Positions 11,341 to 25,090 of a stretch of 64,000 nt of DNA are shown here, one piece after another. The stretch is from Datisca glomerata (taxonomy: Eukaryota; Streptophyta; Magnoliopsida; Cucurbitales; Datiscaceae): the NCBI GenBank assembly GCA_003255025.1, contig QANY01007306.1, positions 485,273-549,272 of the forward strand, in the 5' to 3' direction. The notes below the pieces were generated by a model, which saw only the letters and a program-made list of their open reading frames with translations, was not told where the DNA came from and searched no databases. The translations under genes were made by a program, and so were the position numbers. Numbering within the stretch: position 1 is the first letter of the stretch; every line of letters begins with the position of its first letter.

Positions 11341-12060
11341 AGGCTGCCAAATTCAATTAACCTTTTCAAAAACTTTTTGATTAACCATTTAAAAAATGTT
11401 TTGTCAAAATGACACAATATGATTCTCTTAGACTCTTTGGATGTGCTTACTATCCAAGTTTGAAATCATATATGAAAAACAAATTTGATAGTAAGACTTT
11501 CTAATGTGTATTTTTCGGGTATGCCTTAAATATAAAATGATACATTTGTTATGACTTAAACACTAAAAAAAGTTACAACTCTAGACATGTTTTCTTTGAT
11601 GAACAAGTGTTTCCCTTTGTTGCTAACAATTCTGTGCAGCCAAGTCAAATTCAACATCTAGTTTCTCTATTCCTACTCCTATTAAGTTTCCTATATTCAT
11701 GTATCATCATTCTACTTCCTTTCCTTCTACTACTTTTGGTAAGGCTAATTCTACCTCTTCTTTGCCTTCTTAGTATACTTCTTCTGCTAAGATTACTTAA
11801 TTGCAACCTGCTTGTGATTTAATTCATGTTGCTGCCACTAATATAAACAATCATAGTGATTATACTGATTCTGTCCATACTGGAGTGTGTATTCCTATTT
11901 TTGTTCATACTATTGATAATGCTAGTCTAGATACGTCTTCTTCTACTCAACATGAAATGCTTGATGTTTTATCTTCTTCACATCTACCTGATTCTGCTAA
12001 TACTAGTACTGTGCATACTGACTTCCCTAATATCTCCTCTGGTCTGCATATTGATATTAA
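11341..12060 (+). other. Degenerate copia-A integrase tail and Ser-rich linker
   Basis: Continuation of pol between integrase and RT: LFGCAYYP-like sequence near 11430, VFFDEQVFPFVANN near 11595, then Ser/Thr/Ala-rich coding-like sequence. This is the usual low-complexity linker of copia pol. Many stops. Confidence 0.6.
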
Positions 12061-12960
12061 TGTTTGTCCTTCTGCCTCAAATGTTTTTCACAACCACAAA
12101 TCACATATTACACACTCCACACACCTTATCAAACCAGATCAAAGTCTGGTATACATTGTAAGCGTGCTCTTGCTGTTTCTGCTCCTATGGTTTATGACAC
12201 TAAATCTAAACCAAATTCCTACTTTTTAGCTGCCAAAAGTCCATCTTGGGTCAAGGCAAGGAATGATGAGTATAATGAATTAATTACTCAGATACTTGGA
12301 CCCTTATGCCTTTGCCTCCTAACAAGAATCTTGTGAGATGTAAATGCGTGTATAAGCTTAAGTATAATCCAGATAGGTCTATAGCAAGACATAAAGCTAT
12401 GTTGGGTGCCAAGAGGTATCACCAACAAACTGGCTTAGATTTTGATGAAACCTTTAGTCTTGTTTGTAAGAAGCCTATTGTCTTAATCTTACTTTCTCTT
12501 GCTGCTACCCATAATTGGCTTTCGAGGCAACTTGATGTCAAAAATTATTTTTTACATGATCATTTGAATGAAGAGGTTTGCATGTATCATACTCAAGGTT
12601 TTATAGATAGACAACATCCTGATTTGTATGAAAACTTAATAAATCTTTATATGGTCTTAAGCAAGCACCAATGAGCATGGTTTGAACAATTTACTAGTCA
12701 TCTTCTTTTTTTTGTTGGTTTCATTACACCTCATACTGATAATTCATTGTTTATTTTTATCACTTCTACCTTGGTTACCTACATTCTCTTATATGTTGAT
12801 GATATAATTATTAGTGGCACAAATTTGGATGTTATAGATCAAATTATTAGTAATCTAAAATTTATGTTTGATATGACTGATCTAGGGGAATTAAATAATT
12901 TTCTTGGTCTTGAAATGACCAGGACAAATTTGGGTATTTTCCTTAACCAATAAAAATATG
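12061..12960 (+). pseudogene. copia-A reverse transcriptase
   Basis: RT remnants in several frames. KSPSWVKARNDEYNEL (12236-12283) precedes a frameshift, then LVRCKCVYKLKYNPDRSIARHK (12330-12395) and GLDFDETFSLV. SRQLDVKNYFLHDHLNEEV (12524-12580) carries the first catalytic Asp. The YVDD box is intact in LLYVDDIIISGTNLDVI (12789-12839), followed by DLGELNNFLGLEM. Stops after KHQ (12674) and FLNQ (12953) end the frames. Confidence 0.88.
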
Positions 12961-13059
12961 CCACTGATTTGTTACATAAAGCTAGAACGAGTAATGTGAA
13001 ACCTTCTCAATCTCCTTGTTTGACTAAAACTCCTTTTACAGTCATGTTGGCTCCCCGTT

Positions 13060-13748
13060 TACTGATGTTACACATTATAGAAGCATAGTTGGTTCTTTAC
13101 AATACCTCACTTTCACTAAGCCTGACTTGTGTTATGTTATTAACCGTATTTGTCAGTTTATGCATTCCCCCACTTCTGTTCATTACAGTGTTTTCAAACA
13201 TATATTAAGATACATTAGTGGTACTCTTAACTATGGTATTCTTTAAGAACTTGGAAATCTTCATTTACGGGCATTTAGTGATGTGGATTGGGTAGGGGAC
13301 CTAAATGATAGACATTTTACTTTTGGCTTCGTTGTCTTTCTTGGATCGAACATCATATTTTTGAGTGCCGAGAAGCAAGCAACCGTGGCCCATTCCTCTA
13401 CAGAAGTTGAATATAAGGCCCTGGCAAACACCGCAGTAGAGCTTAGTTGGATAAGGCAAATTTTCAAGGATTTTCTTGTGTATCAAACACAAGCTCTCAC
13501 AATATATTGTGATAACACATCAACAATATCCTTGGCATCTAATCCCATTCTTCATGCTAGAACCAAGCATGTAGAAATAGATTTTCATTTTTTGTTAGGG
13601 AAAAAACCATGAAAAAGGACTTACATGTCAAATATATTCCTTCTCTTATGCAACTTGCTGACCTTTTCACTAAGCCTATCCCTATCTCTAAATTTGAATA
13701 CTTGAGGGACAAACTTATCATTGATCCATAGATAAATTTGAGGGGGGA
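13060..13748 (+). pseudogene. copia-A RNase H and 3' end of pol
   Basis: The frame 13283-13612 reads GDLNDRHFTFGFVVFLG, SAEKQATVAHSSTEVEYKAL, ELSWIRQIF, IYCDNTSTISLASNP and HARTKHVEIDFHF, the full set of copia RNase H blocks. A frameshift near 13610 moves to KKDLHVKYIPSLMQLADLFTKPI, then a terminal stop at about 13728. The G-rich tract TTGAGGGGGGATG (13738-13750) is the polypurine tract. Confidence 0.88.
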
Positions 13749-13971
13749 TGTGAAGAGATAAGGCTAGTAAGTTAGTTTATTGGTTAAGTTAGTTTAAGGG
13801 CATTATAATCTTTCTCTTAAACTAGCCATTAGACTCTTTGTTTGACTTGTATATGTAAGTTCTCTGTTCTACCTTGGAGGTTAATGATAATTCTTCTTCT
13901 GTTACATTTCTCTTCTTCATCTCTTCTTCTTAGCTTTTCTCCCTCATCTTGCATCTCTGTACAAGTCTTCA
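13749..13971 (+). repeat. 3' LTR of copia-A
   Basis: It starts TGTGAAGAGATAAGGCTAG and ends ACAAGTCTTCA, 223 bp. The outer 100 bp and the last 35 bp are collinear with the 5' LTR. The central block (13870-13897) is inverted in the 5' LTR. It is followed directly by the target duplicate AGAGT. Confidence 0.9.
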
Positions 13972-13976
13972 AGAGT

Positions 13977-15083
13977 AAATCTATATTTTTTGTGATAAAT
14001 ACACTTTCAGAACATAAACATAAAATTAGTATAAAATGACTTCTCCCTGCGTTGATGAGGTTATGTGGCTTTAAGATCTTCTCGTAGCCCTAAAGTAAAA
14101 CTTGCTCATATAAGATAATTATACAACTAATTATAAATAAATTGCACTACTTAAAATAATATCTAGCTAGAAAGTACCTACCTATAGTGAATTCCTACTC
14201 GATTATATACAATGTTACTCAATTAAAAGATGGCTAGAGAACATAAAAAAAGTTTTTTTTTGCTTTTATTCATGTCTACCTATGTATCTTTTTTATCTAT
14301 AACTAGTTAATGCACACGTTAGATGTACTTGTAATTGACATATTATGTTTTTAGCTGTGACTATTACTTATAATCTTGTTGTGTTTGAAAGAAAATATAT
14401 TTAGCACAATATTATATTTTTTCAATTTATCTGATTAAAATCCATATGATGTTATCTTTTTATTATTTTTATTTGTTGATATATTTTTATCTAACCAAGT
14501 TGTACATCAAGTATATTTCTAAAAGATACTAAGAGTGTATAGTAGACATGTGCTATCATAAATTTTAAAAAAATGATGTCACCAGAATTAAAATATCTAT
14601 TATTTCATGTTTTTTATTTTAAAATTTGATATTTCTGTTCTTGTTTTTTTTTTTGTAAATTTAATTTTTATTTGTAAATTTTGTTCAACTATATTTATGA
14701 AATTGTTTGTTGTTTGTGTCCATTGTAACAATAAATACTTCTATCCCTAAATAAGTGGTGTTTCAATCATTTAATTTTTTTTCACTTGGGAAAAAATAGT
14801 ATTGTTTCAAACAAAAAATGATATTGATTAGGTTGACAACTGTTCGAGCGAGCTAAAATGGTCATATAGTTTGTTGTAGTTGGTAAAACATATTGGTAAC
14901 AACGAATGTGAATGTGTATTTTTAGGGGGTATTTTAGGATTAGTAGAAAAATATGTGGACATAATTAGGTCAATGTTACGTGTATTGCATATATTATTTG
15001 TAATTAGTCTCAATGCCATTAATGAATAAAAGTCTATATGTTTATCATATAATCTTAACCAAATACCAAAAAGAAATAATAGA
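13977..15083. other. AT-rich spacer, no gene seen
   Basis: Low-complexity AT-rich DNA with poly-T runs. A minus-strand open frame at 14828-15019 has no recognisable motif. Confidence 0.65.
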
Positions 15084-16289
<1,206 letters not shown>

Positions 16290-16290
<1 letters not shown>

Positions 16291-17881
16291 AGTTTCTTAA
16301 TGAAACATCAGCGTGAACCTAAAAAATTGAAATATTTTCTTCATGATCTAATTTTTTTATCAATGAGTGAATTGTCCTCGATACGTGTGAACATCGTCAA
16401 TACCATGAAAGGAATTGTCCTCGAACACGCCACCGTGAATTGCCAGTTACCATCGCAAACCACTGTGAACTGTAAATCGTGAATCACGGTGAACTGTAAG
16501 TTGATACCTTACCATCTTCCTCGCTATTCCTCGGGTTGTCAACTGATTACCGTGTGTGGACACTTGAAAGAAATATCAAAATTTTCTCCCCTCTCTAATT
16601 TTTTGTTAGGGACTCCCTAGGGTTTTATCTTCTCTCATTTGTGATTTCAATTAGTTTTTTTTCCCTCTATGAGAGAAGCCTCCTATTTATAGTGAAATCC
16701 ATTTGTTAGGATTAACGGGAAATTCAATGGTCAGGATTCAATGAAAATTATCTCTTAATTAAAATTAATTAAATTAATTTTAATTAATAATTTTCATCAC
16801 TATAATTATAACCAACTTGGGTGACTATTTCGATCCATGCCAAATCTATTTATTACCAATACGACTATACCTATAATCCATAGGCAGCAGATGAGCATAA
16901 CGATAAAAACACTCATGACTGAGTAACTAATAAACCCTACCGACCAAACCCGTGATCGGGTTTATTAATTATAATTATAATTTATTTTGCTATAAAATTG
17001 TGATTGAACTCCATTGCCATTTTATATTGCTTGATGTAATTATCTTCAACCTGTTAGTCATTACATGTTGCCCCTCCAATATAGCACCGAGTATGACTAG
17101 ATAAAGTACTATATAACTAATACATACACATCTTGTTCTTGAGTTCCAATTCTCGTTTCACTAATCAATCATGATAGCTTCTATGCTCGATGCCTCAAGT
17201 AAAATGATCAAACTTTAACTAAACCATTAGAGATACTAAGTGCTTAATTTACCATGAACACATTAACAAATTTTGTTAAGGGGTACTAAGTCACTTATTT
17301 AAAAGTATCTATGAACTCTATTATTGAGAATCTATGCAGAATCACTATCAAACAATCCAGCCGACAAACCTACAGATATGTTGACTCACAGAATCTCAAC
17401 CATAATTATACAATACAACTGTACCATTAAATATGAGATCATAACTCTCATAAGATTAAAAACACTCATAATATACTAACAATGCGTTATGATTTTCTAA
17501 AGATAATAGTTTTACTAAAAATCAAACTCATTAATTCATTCAATGCTCACTGGCACATTAACAAGGTACTCTACTTAGTGACCAATGCAAGTTACTATAC
17601 ATAATAGAGTTAATATACTATAATCTATCTTAGCAAAATGCCCAGCTTAACTACACTGTGAATAAAAAAAATTTGAAGTCATAAATGACTCTTAGTTAAA
17701 TACATTGTTCACATAAGTCAAAGTCCATAAGACCCATAAACCAAGTACTATTATGCCTGTGAGTTTTTATAAAAATGTAGCGCCAACATAATATGAGAGT
17801 CAACTATTTACTACAAATTAGAATTAAACATTTCATTAAATATATCAAAATTCTAGTACTTTTAAGGGTACAATCCTAACA
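16290..17881 (-). mobile_element. LTR-like block (minus orientation, inner boundary uncertain)
   Basis: On the minus strand it begins TGTTAGGATTGTACCCTTAA at 17881, abutting LINE RT sequence, so it looks inserted into the LINE. About 1.2 kb in, a promoter-like CTATAAATAGGAGGC (minus, 16681-16695) is followed by leader-like DNA. That layout fits a long copia-type LTR with TATA box. No PBS or internal domains are visible. An alternative is a 1,178-bp solo element 16704-17881 with TGTTAGGATT/AATCCTAACA ends and a CATT duplication on both sides. Confidence 0.42.
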
Positions 17882-18664
17882 CATTAACATAGGTAGCATA
17901 GATCATAATCAATCTTACTACTTTAACATCAAATCCCATTTTTTAGCTAGCATTCCAAAAACACCAAACTGACCTTGTCATAGGCTTTTGACATATATGT
18001 TTTCACAGCAACCGTTCCCTTTCTTTTTTAAATGATAAAATAGTTCTTGGGCAATAACAAAATTTTCTTGGATATGTCTTCCACTAACACAAGCTGCTTG
18101 ATTTTATGAAATAAAACTAACTAACACGAGTTTAGCCTATTCACTAAAACTTTAGAAACAAGCTTATAATTGAAATTACAAGTGTTATAGGTCTAAACTA
18201 TGAAGCATACTCAGATTGAAAAACCTTAGGAACAAGAGTAATGTGGGTTTCATTTGTAGAATTAGGTAAGTTAAAATTCTAAGAAACATAACAAACAGCT
18301 CTCCAGATATCATGACCCATCAAATCCCAATGCTTTTGGTAAACATACCAAGAAGCCAATATGAACCAGAAGCCTTACTTCCACTAAGAGAAAAAATATA
18401 ATGCTTGACCTCCTCTAGTGAAACAGCTTCTAGCAAAGAGCTATTAATGTTATTCTCGACAATGACATTAATATGATTTAACACCCAATCAATATCTGAA
18501 ACAGGTTTAACAACAAAGGAATCGGTATAGAGCAACTGAATAACATCAGCACTATTGTTATCACCCTCCACCCAAATGTCATTATGATTTTTCAATCTTA
18601 CAATGTTGTTAAAATCCCTTATTTCAATACAGATTTGTAAAAAATACATGTATTTTTGTCTCAC
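17882..18664 (-). pseudogene. LINE (L1-type) ORF2 reverse transcriptase, 3' part missing
   Basis: Minus-strand translation of 18320-18664 gives RLKNHNDIWVEGDNNSADVI, then LEEVKHYIFSLSGSKASGSY, the region leading into plant L1 RT. Farther on (18120 down to 17890) frames give the SGRHISEN-like entry, KGTVAVKTYMSKAYDKV (RT motif with the first catalytic Asp changed, normally LDMSKAYD) and a GFDVKVVRLIM block. The sequence stops at 17882 against an LTR-like block, so the YADD region is missing. Multiple stops. Confidence 0.75.
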
Positions 18665-20127
18665 TCCTTAAGTCAATTCAACTTAGCCCTTTGGCCCTAA
18701 TGCAACTCTTCAGAAATCCATATTTTACCTAACTCATATTTTAATCTAAATTTTCCTCCCTATCCTCTTGAATCTCATCATTCAAAGTTTCAAGCATTTT
18801 GTCATCAATATGTTTCTTATTACAGAAAAACTCCATGGCTTCAAATTCTTCTTACAACTTTTCAACTTATAGATTAAATTGGCCACCTAACTAAGCTTTT
18901 AAACTGAAATTTTCCTCTCAATCCTCTTGAATTTTATCATTCAAAGATTCAAGCCTTTTTGTCATCAATCTGTTTCTTAGGACTACCTCTAAGAGAAATA
19001 CTCCATTGTTTCAAATTCTTCTTAGAACTTTTCAACTTACAGATTAATTTTGCCATACCTCTACAACTACCACAACTACACCAACCATTTATAGTTTAAT
19101 ATTTAAAACCATCTTCTTCACTCAATTTAACTTTAAATCTAAATAGTTTTCTTCCACCAAGCCTGTTTTCTTTTTCAAGCTCAAAACATGCATGTTATGG
19201 TCAGATCCAGTGTTCGGAGGAACCAAAACTTCCAGCAGAGGCAAATTGTCCAAAACTGAAGAGCATATAGACAGGCTATCAAAATTTTCTTGCGTGAAAT
19301 CATCACCATCTTTACCATTTATCCAAGTATAGTAACATCCCTTAGCTTTTAACTTCAGAAAGCTCACATTTATCCACAGCTTCAAACTTTCTGGCCCTTG
19401 AGAAATCAAAATTCTTGCCACCATATTTTTCTTCAAAATACATCATCACATTAAAATCTCTAGATATAATCCATGGATAGTTATATCCTCAATTGCTATT
19501 AGCAATAGCATCAAAGTCTCTCCATCTTTGTTGATCACATCTACTATCGTAAGCAACAGTAACCCTACCCCAATCTTTAACACTGAAATCCACTAAAAGA
19601 AAAGATGGCATCATGTGCTCTGATTCGTTATTTTAATTTCAATTCAAGAGCACTACCAAAGTGTTTTGTAGAAGGACTTCCAGACATGTCGGGCTTCACA
19701 TATTCTGGTACTGTAAACTGTAAATCAATTTCTTAAAAAATGAGATTAGTAAATGGAAATTAACTAATCTTTCATCTTTGTTAGATCATCAATATAGTAC
19801 CAAGGGCATTTTTAGAGTATACCAAATCAATATAGCTATCCTTTCACTATCCTATCACGGTCAACTAGACTTGATCGTGTATTTGTAATAAAACTAACCT
19901 TCAGAACACTCTTCCAAAATACTAGAGTTCCACCTGATAAGCCCACATGCTCCACAACATGATAAAAGTCATACTTCCATCTTCTTACTAACGCTGCTTT
20001 ATCACTTTTCATTTTTGTTTCACGAAGACACACCATAGTAGGATGATGAAGGAACAAAGCATCCTTGAAAGATTGAACTGTAAGGTAAGTCCCTAAACTA
20101 TGATAGTTCCAAATGATTACACGCATG
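18665..20127 (-). pseudogene. LINE ORF2 endonuclease and linker
   Basis: The minus-strand frame begins MRVIIWNYHSLGTYLTVQSF at 20126, the standard start of plant L1 ORF2 (apurinic-like endonuclease). CLRETKMKSDKAALVRRWKYD carries the metal-binding Glu. LSGGTLVFWKSVLKVSFI follows. A second frame (19122-19436) has CYYTWINGKDG and GSDHNMHVLSL, the C-terminal endonuclease blocks with the catalytic SDH. Frameshifts and stops separate the parts. The segment 18665-19121 is the degenerate linker before RT. Confidence 0.82.
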
Positions 20128-20339
20128 GATGTTATGATGGCTTTTCAAGACAAACCATCACTCTCATCTCAGTTTTCTTATTTCAAATCCCTCAAGAATC
20201 TCAAACTACAACAATTATGTGCTTTGATAGCACATGACAATTGTATTTTAGAGCAAAACACCATAAAAAACCAAAATAAAATCGCGGGTCACAAGTGCGC
20301 CAAATGAAAAATTTTAAAACCCGCGCGCCTAATTAATCG

Positions 20340-22965
20340 AACTCTCTCTTCAGTAGCTCTCTCTTCAATATCTCTCAGCTCTCTCTCTCTCAACACACTA
20401 TCACGAAGCTTTCTCTATCAGCTTCGTCGCATCTTCTCTCACACAACTTTCTCTCGTATCTCTCTCTTGTCTCATAGCAAGCTCTTTCTTGCAGCTATCA
20501 CTCCCTCAGCTCTGTGCATTGCTTTGTCTCCCTACTCTCTCCTACTTTGACTTTGCAGCTCAGAACAAGTCGTAAGGATTTATTTTCTTGTGACGTGGGT
20601 TTCAGTCTCAAATCCATGTCTTATTTTTGTGATTTTTGTCTGGTTGTTGTTATTTTTTATTTTTTCATATGAGTTAATTAGTGTTTGTGTTCACAATTTC
20701 TGGGCATGTAGTTTTCTGGGTTCTTGCTAACGTTGAGCTTTGACTACGATTCTCTTTTACAGGAGTTTTTTTTGTTTGGTTTGCTTTGTTTTGTTGTTGG
20801 TGGAGATGTATACAACTTCCATGGGAAAATCGTTTAAGAAGTCTTTAGAAACTGTTGGAAGCTGCTATTCCACATGGTGAATACTCTGAAAGTGAGGTCT
20901 GATTCTTTATCGGTCTCCTTTTCTTTCGATTCTCAACCTTGTTATGTCTCAATTCATGTTTTCACTCGACATTTGGGTCAATTTTTTTTCTGATTTCTAA
21001 CATCTAATTTCTCTTTTTTGGGAAATGATGTGTGAAATGTAACTTTTTTAGTTTATTTTCTTGATATTTCTTGTTTCTGGGTTTTCTAATAATTTAAAAC
21101 AAATAGTTTTTCCTTTAACTTGTTCTAAATTTTCAAGGTAGCTTCTTATTGTTGTTTATTGTCTGAAATGTTGGATTCATGCCCAAAATTATCGATTATA
21201 CTAATCCTACTGGGCTGTTACGTCTTCTTCAAGTTCTTTGTTGTTATGGGTGTTACTCTTCATAAGTATACTCCAATTGGTTTTAAAACTAGTTCAGTTA
21301 TTGGTGATGAGCATGTACTTAGATAGATTCATCATTACAATGCTAGTTCTTCAGTTTTTCATTTACCATCAAGGAGTTATAGAATTTACCCCTATTTGGA
21401 AATCTAAGATTGTGTAAATTTAAAAAGGAGAATCTTCTTCATCTATTTCTAGTAACGTGGATATAAAGCCTTACTTTCTTCTTGTTGCAGTCTGAAACGA
21501 AGAATATGTGAAAGTGAAAATATAATTTCATGGAACGACTTCTTGGAGCTGCTCGCTTACTATCAAAGGTGAGAACATTGCGACCCATCTAATTCAATTA
21601 AGTTATGCTTTTGATTTATTCATAACATGTGTCAAATAATGTGCAGATGATGAAGCCGATGTTGAGGGTAGCAACGTATCCTTATCTTAGATTTTTTTGA
21701 AGTAAGGGCCATGTTGTAGTTTTACATGTATTGGTACACCACTGTTCTATTTGCCTTTTTTGTGCCTTTTTGAGAGTTTTTATGCCATACGTTATTCCCC
21801 AGGTCTAGAAGTTGTGCGTAAAAACTCTGTTTATGAACAAAAAGATACTTTCTTTGAACCAGTACCTCCCTTTAGAAATGCTTCGTTTGACAGAAACACT
21901 TTCGCATTTGATTTTGTCTGTGTGATGAAATCGTTACAAGAAAAAAACAACACATATATTGCTCACCATTCTTGGTGTGTTGGTACAGGACGACGTTGAC
22001 AATACTTTTACTTCTCGAGTTTTTGTCTCTATTTCACATATCTATTTGCTTCTAACTTTTAACCGTATGATTTTTACTTCTTGGTCAATTCTTATATAGC
22101 TTCATTTATCTTTTTCTTTATCCAATTCGGTTTGTGGTGTCGAGGTCTAGGACTGAAACGTTAAGTAGCTTCATTTAGGTTTTTCTTATTTCTTTTCACG
22201 CTCTTTAAGTCCCATAGTTTGATCCTGTAGTTTCTTACCCATAACTGACTATTGACTGGACCATGTGACAGTTGTGGCAATTCTTCGCATAAACTTTCAC
22301 CTCTACTTTCTATAGCCACATATCTACTTTACTTGCTCGATCAATTTTCATGGGATTTTCTTAGACCATTTTGTCTGTACTGGCACGCCTTAGTGTGTTG
22401 GTTCAACAAGTAAGTTCCATTTATGTTACTAAAACTTTTAAGGAAAATTTTGTAATTATAGTTCCACAACAGGTTCAATTGAGTTTGAATATCGCCCACA
22501 CCGGTCTTTAGTATTATCTTTACTATGCCTGAGATGAGGCCAACAATTGATGTTTGGTTTTAATCTTACTACTCAATATGTTTGGTTTTAACTTTACAAA
22601 TACTACTTGATATTGTTTCAGTGTTCAACATGATTTCTTCTCTCTCTCAGAAGAAGCATTCCGTTAAAGTAACTCAGGCAATGAAAATAATCATTATGGT
22701 TTCTCAAGTTTTCATCAAATTTTTCGTGTTCAATGTTATGCAGGTTTATAGGGAGTTTTACTCTGCAAATGAAGAATTGGTCATATTAGAATGTGAATGG
22801 AAATCTAACAAGTTCGAACTAAGGGAGAGGACACAAGTAGATGAGCCTGGAAATCAGGATGGACCACTTGGACGTGATGTTTCTTTAGCCACATCTGTAC
22901 AGTACCAGAGCATTGAGTCTCTACTCGGAGGTAAAACCTTTCTTCACACTTTGTCTCTTGGATGA
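20340..22965 (+). pseudogene. Captured gene-like segment of unknown identity inside the CACTA element
   Basis: The segment starts with a CT-rich 5'-UTR-like exon (20340-20575). A short exon-like stretch (20800-20895) has a frame KLLEAAIPHGEYSESE ending at a splice-donor-like GAGGT. Another ends ERLLGAARLLSKG at GTGAG (21530-21571). A longer one, 22582-22941, reads VYREFYSANEELVILECEW, SNKFELRERTQVDEPG and LATSVQYQSIESLLGG before a GTAAAA donor. The pattern of exon-like islands between T-rich introns is that of a real plant gene, but I do not recognise the protein. It lacks one continuous frame. Confidence 0.45.
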
Positions 22966-23393
22966 CCTGATGCAGATCGAATATCCAAAATAAGTCAAGT
23001 TCTTTGTCTCAAATGCACCTATTAGGTAGAGAGCAAGGTTCTGATATAAATGTGGCATTTATGACTTATAATACTATAATTTTATCTTAATGTGAACTTA
23101 TCGATACTAAAACAACTACAACTTCCTATAAGACATGCAATGAACTTTAATTACAATTAACTAGGGATGTCAGCTTCTTAGTGATTAGCATGTAATTGGA
23201 TAGGTTCAGTAGCTTTCTACTGTAATTAACCTTACTCAATGTTTCTTGAGATTCATTGAACTTGAACATGTGCAAATTACATGAGAATTTGATTTTAACT
23301 CACTGCATGATGAGCTGTTATGCATCAATTGCAACATGGATATGATGGGCGCATAGAACTTCTTAAGTACTATCTGTGAATCATGTTTCCCTT

Positions 23394-23567
23394 TGTATAA
23401 AGTATATCATAGAAGCTTATTGGTCTTATTCCTTTTTGTGTGTATACTCCTTTTAATCCTAATGCAGGCAAGATATTATATGTATAAAGTATATCATAGA
23501 AGCTTATTAGTTTTACTACTTTCTGTATGTATACTCCTTTTAATCCTAATGTAGGCAAGATATTACA
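23394..23567. repeat. Tandem duplication of an 87-bp unit
   Basis: TGTATAAAGTATATCATAG starts both units (23394 and 23481). They run in parallel to GGCAAGATATTA at their ends with a handful of substitutions. It lies inside the CACTA element. Confidence 0.85.
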
Positions 23568-24269
23568 TGTATGACGAATACTGTTTACGTCTTTATAATG
23601 ATCTTCATTATAGCATTATAGTGTACTTGTTAACTTCTTACAACCTCTCTCTAATCCCCCCCCCAAAAAAAAAAAAAAAATTCTTTCTATGGCTTGGTTT
23701 AACGCACCCACTTTCGGGATGTGTTGAAGTGGTTAGATGTGTTAGAGGTGAGGAGCTAGCAAGCTGGGATATGATACCTGAAGGGATTGGTATATACTGT
23801 ATTTATTTATTTTTAATACGTGTAGCATCCTTTTTCTTAGCATTTTCTAGCATGAAATTGTGTCATGTTTCCTGGTTTCTTGACTGACTGAACCATTTTG
23901 GTTTAATCACAAGTTAATTGAGAAGCACAAGCTGATTTCTATTGCCTCTGCGAACAACCACAAGTTTGTATTTTAATTTCTGTATGATTGCAGGATACAT
24001 TATGGAACTACATTTCTTTTGTAATTATGACTAGATTTTACTATTTATCTTTAAGATATATGATTTTTGCTTGCTCTATGTAAAAATCAATATGTATTTG
24101 TTATTTGGAGATATGATTTCTGGTGGACAATAGTATGTAACAATTTTAAATAATTAAAAAAAATGTTACGTGTTTTTGTTATTTTGTGATATATTGTCAA
24201 AAAGTTATTTATTTTTTTAAATTTGTACAAATGCAAGAATAAGTAATAGAAAAGTTATTAAAGATATTT

Positions 24270-24677
24270 CATAGCATCAACAATACGTTATTGAAAACGT
24301 TACAACACATTTTATAACATTTTATAACATGAAAAAATGCTATCAAAAGTGTTTACAGCTTTAAAAAAAGGCTATAAAATATATACGATTGCCTTTTGAA
24401 AACGCTATCGTAGGATAACCATAAAAATACTATCGTAGAGTAACCATAACGTCTTAAAAATGTTATCTTAGGTTAATTATAGCGTTTAAAAAATGCTATC
24501 GCAGGATAATCATAGCGTTTTTTAAACGCTATGATATAGTTATCATAGTGTTTATAAAACGCTATCGTAGGTCCCAGACTTTTTATAACGTTTGTATGTT
24601 TCACATTTTTAGAAACGCTATAAAAACCTTACGATAGTGTTTTTTGACTACTATCGTAGCGTTTTTTGGTTGTAGTG
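24270..24677. repeat. Subterminal repeats of the CACTA element
   Basis: Many copies, in both orientations, of a motif like AACGCTATCGTAGG (e.g. near 24394 and 24557), with variants near 24430, 24495, 24524 and 24640. Clustered subterminal repeats are where CACTA transposase binds. The left end has few visible copies. Confidence 0.7.
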
Positions 24678-24680
24678 TCA

Positions 24681-25090
24681 CTTGATCCAAAGCAACATTT
24701 ACAATAACTTCTTGAAGGTTATCAGATAAAAGCCAAGCCTCCTTATCCTTCCTTGCTCTATTTTTCGTAGAACTCAGTACACTTTGGATGCATGTTGTTT
24801 ATTTACTTGTTTACCTCTGCCACACGATCTCTCTATTCTTTAACAGTTTTATCAACATTAGCACAAAAATTAAATTATGCTGCTCTTTCCTTCACAGACT
24901 GACTGGATTCCTCATGGCATGGTTTAGTTGTATTAGCAGCAATTTTTTCGATCTCATCCTTTCTACCAGCGTATCACTATACTTATCATCAACTTCTTGT
25001 GTAATTATGATTGTAATTTTTTCATGTATGTTGGATGATTCGGCTCAAGCTCGTAGAAGCCCAATCTTTAATTTCCACTCATTAAACTTT
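24681..25090 (-). pseudogene. LINE ORF1 C-terminal part, continued beyond the CACTA insertion
   Basis: The minus strand gives RARKDKEAWLLSDNLQEVIV, then NVALDQV, which continues across the insertion to RFLRDLK and a stop. ORF1 of plant L1 elements encodes an RNA-binding protein. Upstream frames are polar (ITQEVDDKYSDTLVERMRSKK) with stops. Assignment of the N-terminal part is tentative. Confidence 0.55.

Larger units (their letters stand above)
8369..13976 (+). mobile_element. Complete but defective Ty1/copia element (copia-A) with target duplication
   Basis: The element runs from 8374 (TGTAAAAATATA) to 13971 (...AAGTCTTCA). It is flanked by an identical 5-bp duplication, AGAGT, at 8369-8373 and 13972-13976. 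Its LTRs are about 220 bp, with a tRNA-iMet-type PBS after the left one and a G-rich PPT before the right one. Internal order is gag, protease, integrase, RT, RNase H, as in Ty1/copia. Every region has stops or frameshifts, so it is dead. The short LTRs resemble those of small-LTR copia lineages such as Ale; I do not assign a lineage firmly. Confidence 0.92.
20204..24677. mobile_element. CACTA-type transposon inserted in the LINE, carrying gene-like sequence
   Basis: The right end, read inward, is CACTACAACCAAAAAACGCT. The left end is AACTACAACAATTATGTGCT, with the first C mutated, and both share a GATAG block about 23 bp in. Both sides carry the 3-bp duplicate TCA (20201-20203 and 24678-24680), the length expected for CACTA elements. 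Removing the element joins the LINE ORF1 end (DQV) to RFLRDLK and a stop, just before ORF2, which independently supports the boundaries. No transposase is visible. The interior holds intron-bearing gene-like DNA, so it is a non-autonomous, Pack-CACTA-like element of 4,474 bp. Confidence 0.78.

Noticed and set aside
16704..17881. Simple DNA transposon with TGTTAGGATT inverted ends
   Set aside because: The inner copy lies next to a TATA box in a promoter-like context, and TG...CA ends with 4-5-bp duplication fit an LTR equally well. Kept only as an alternative.
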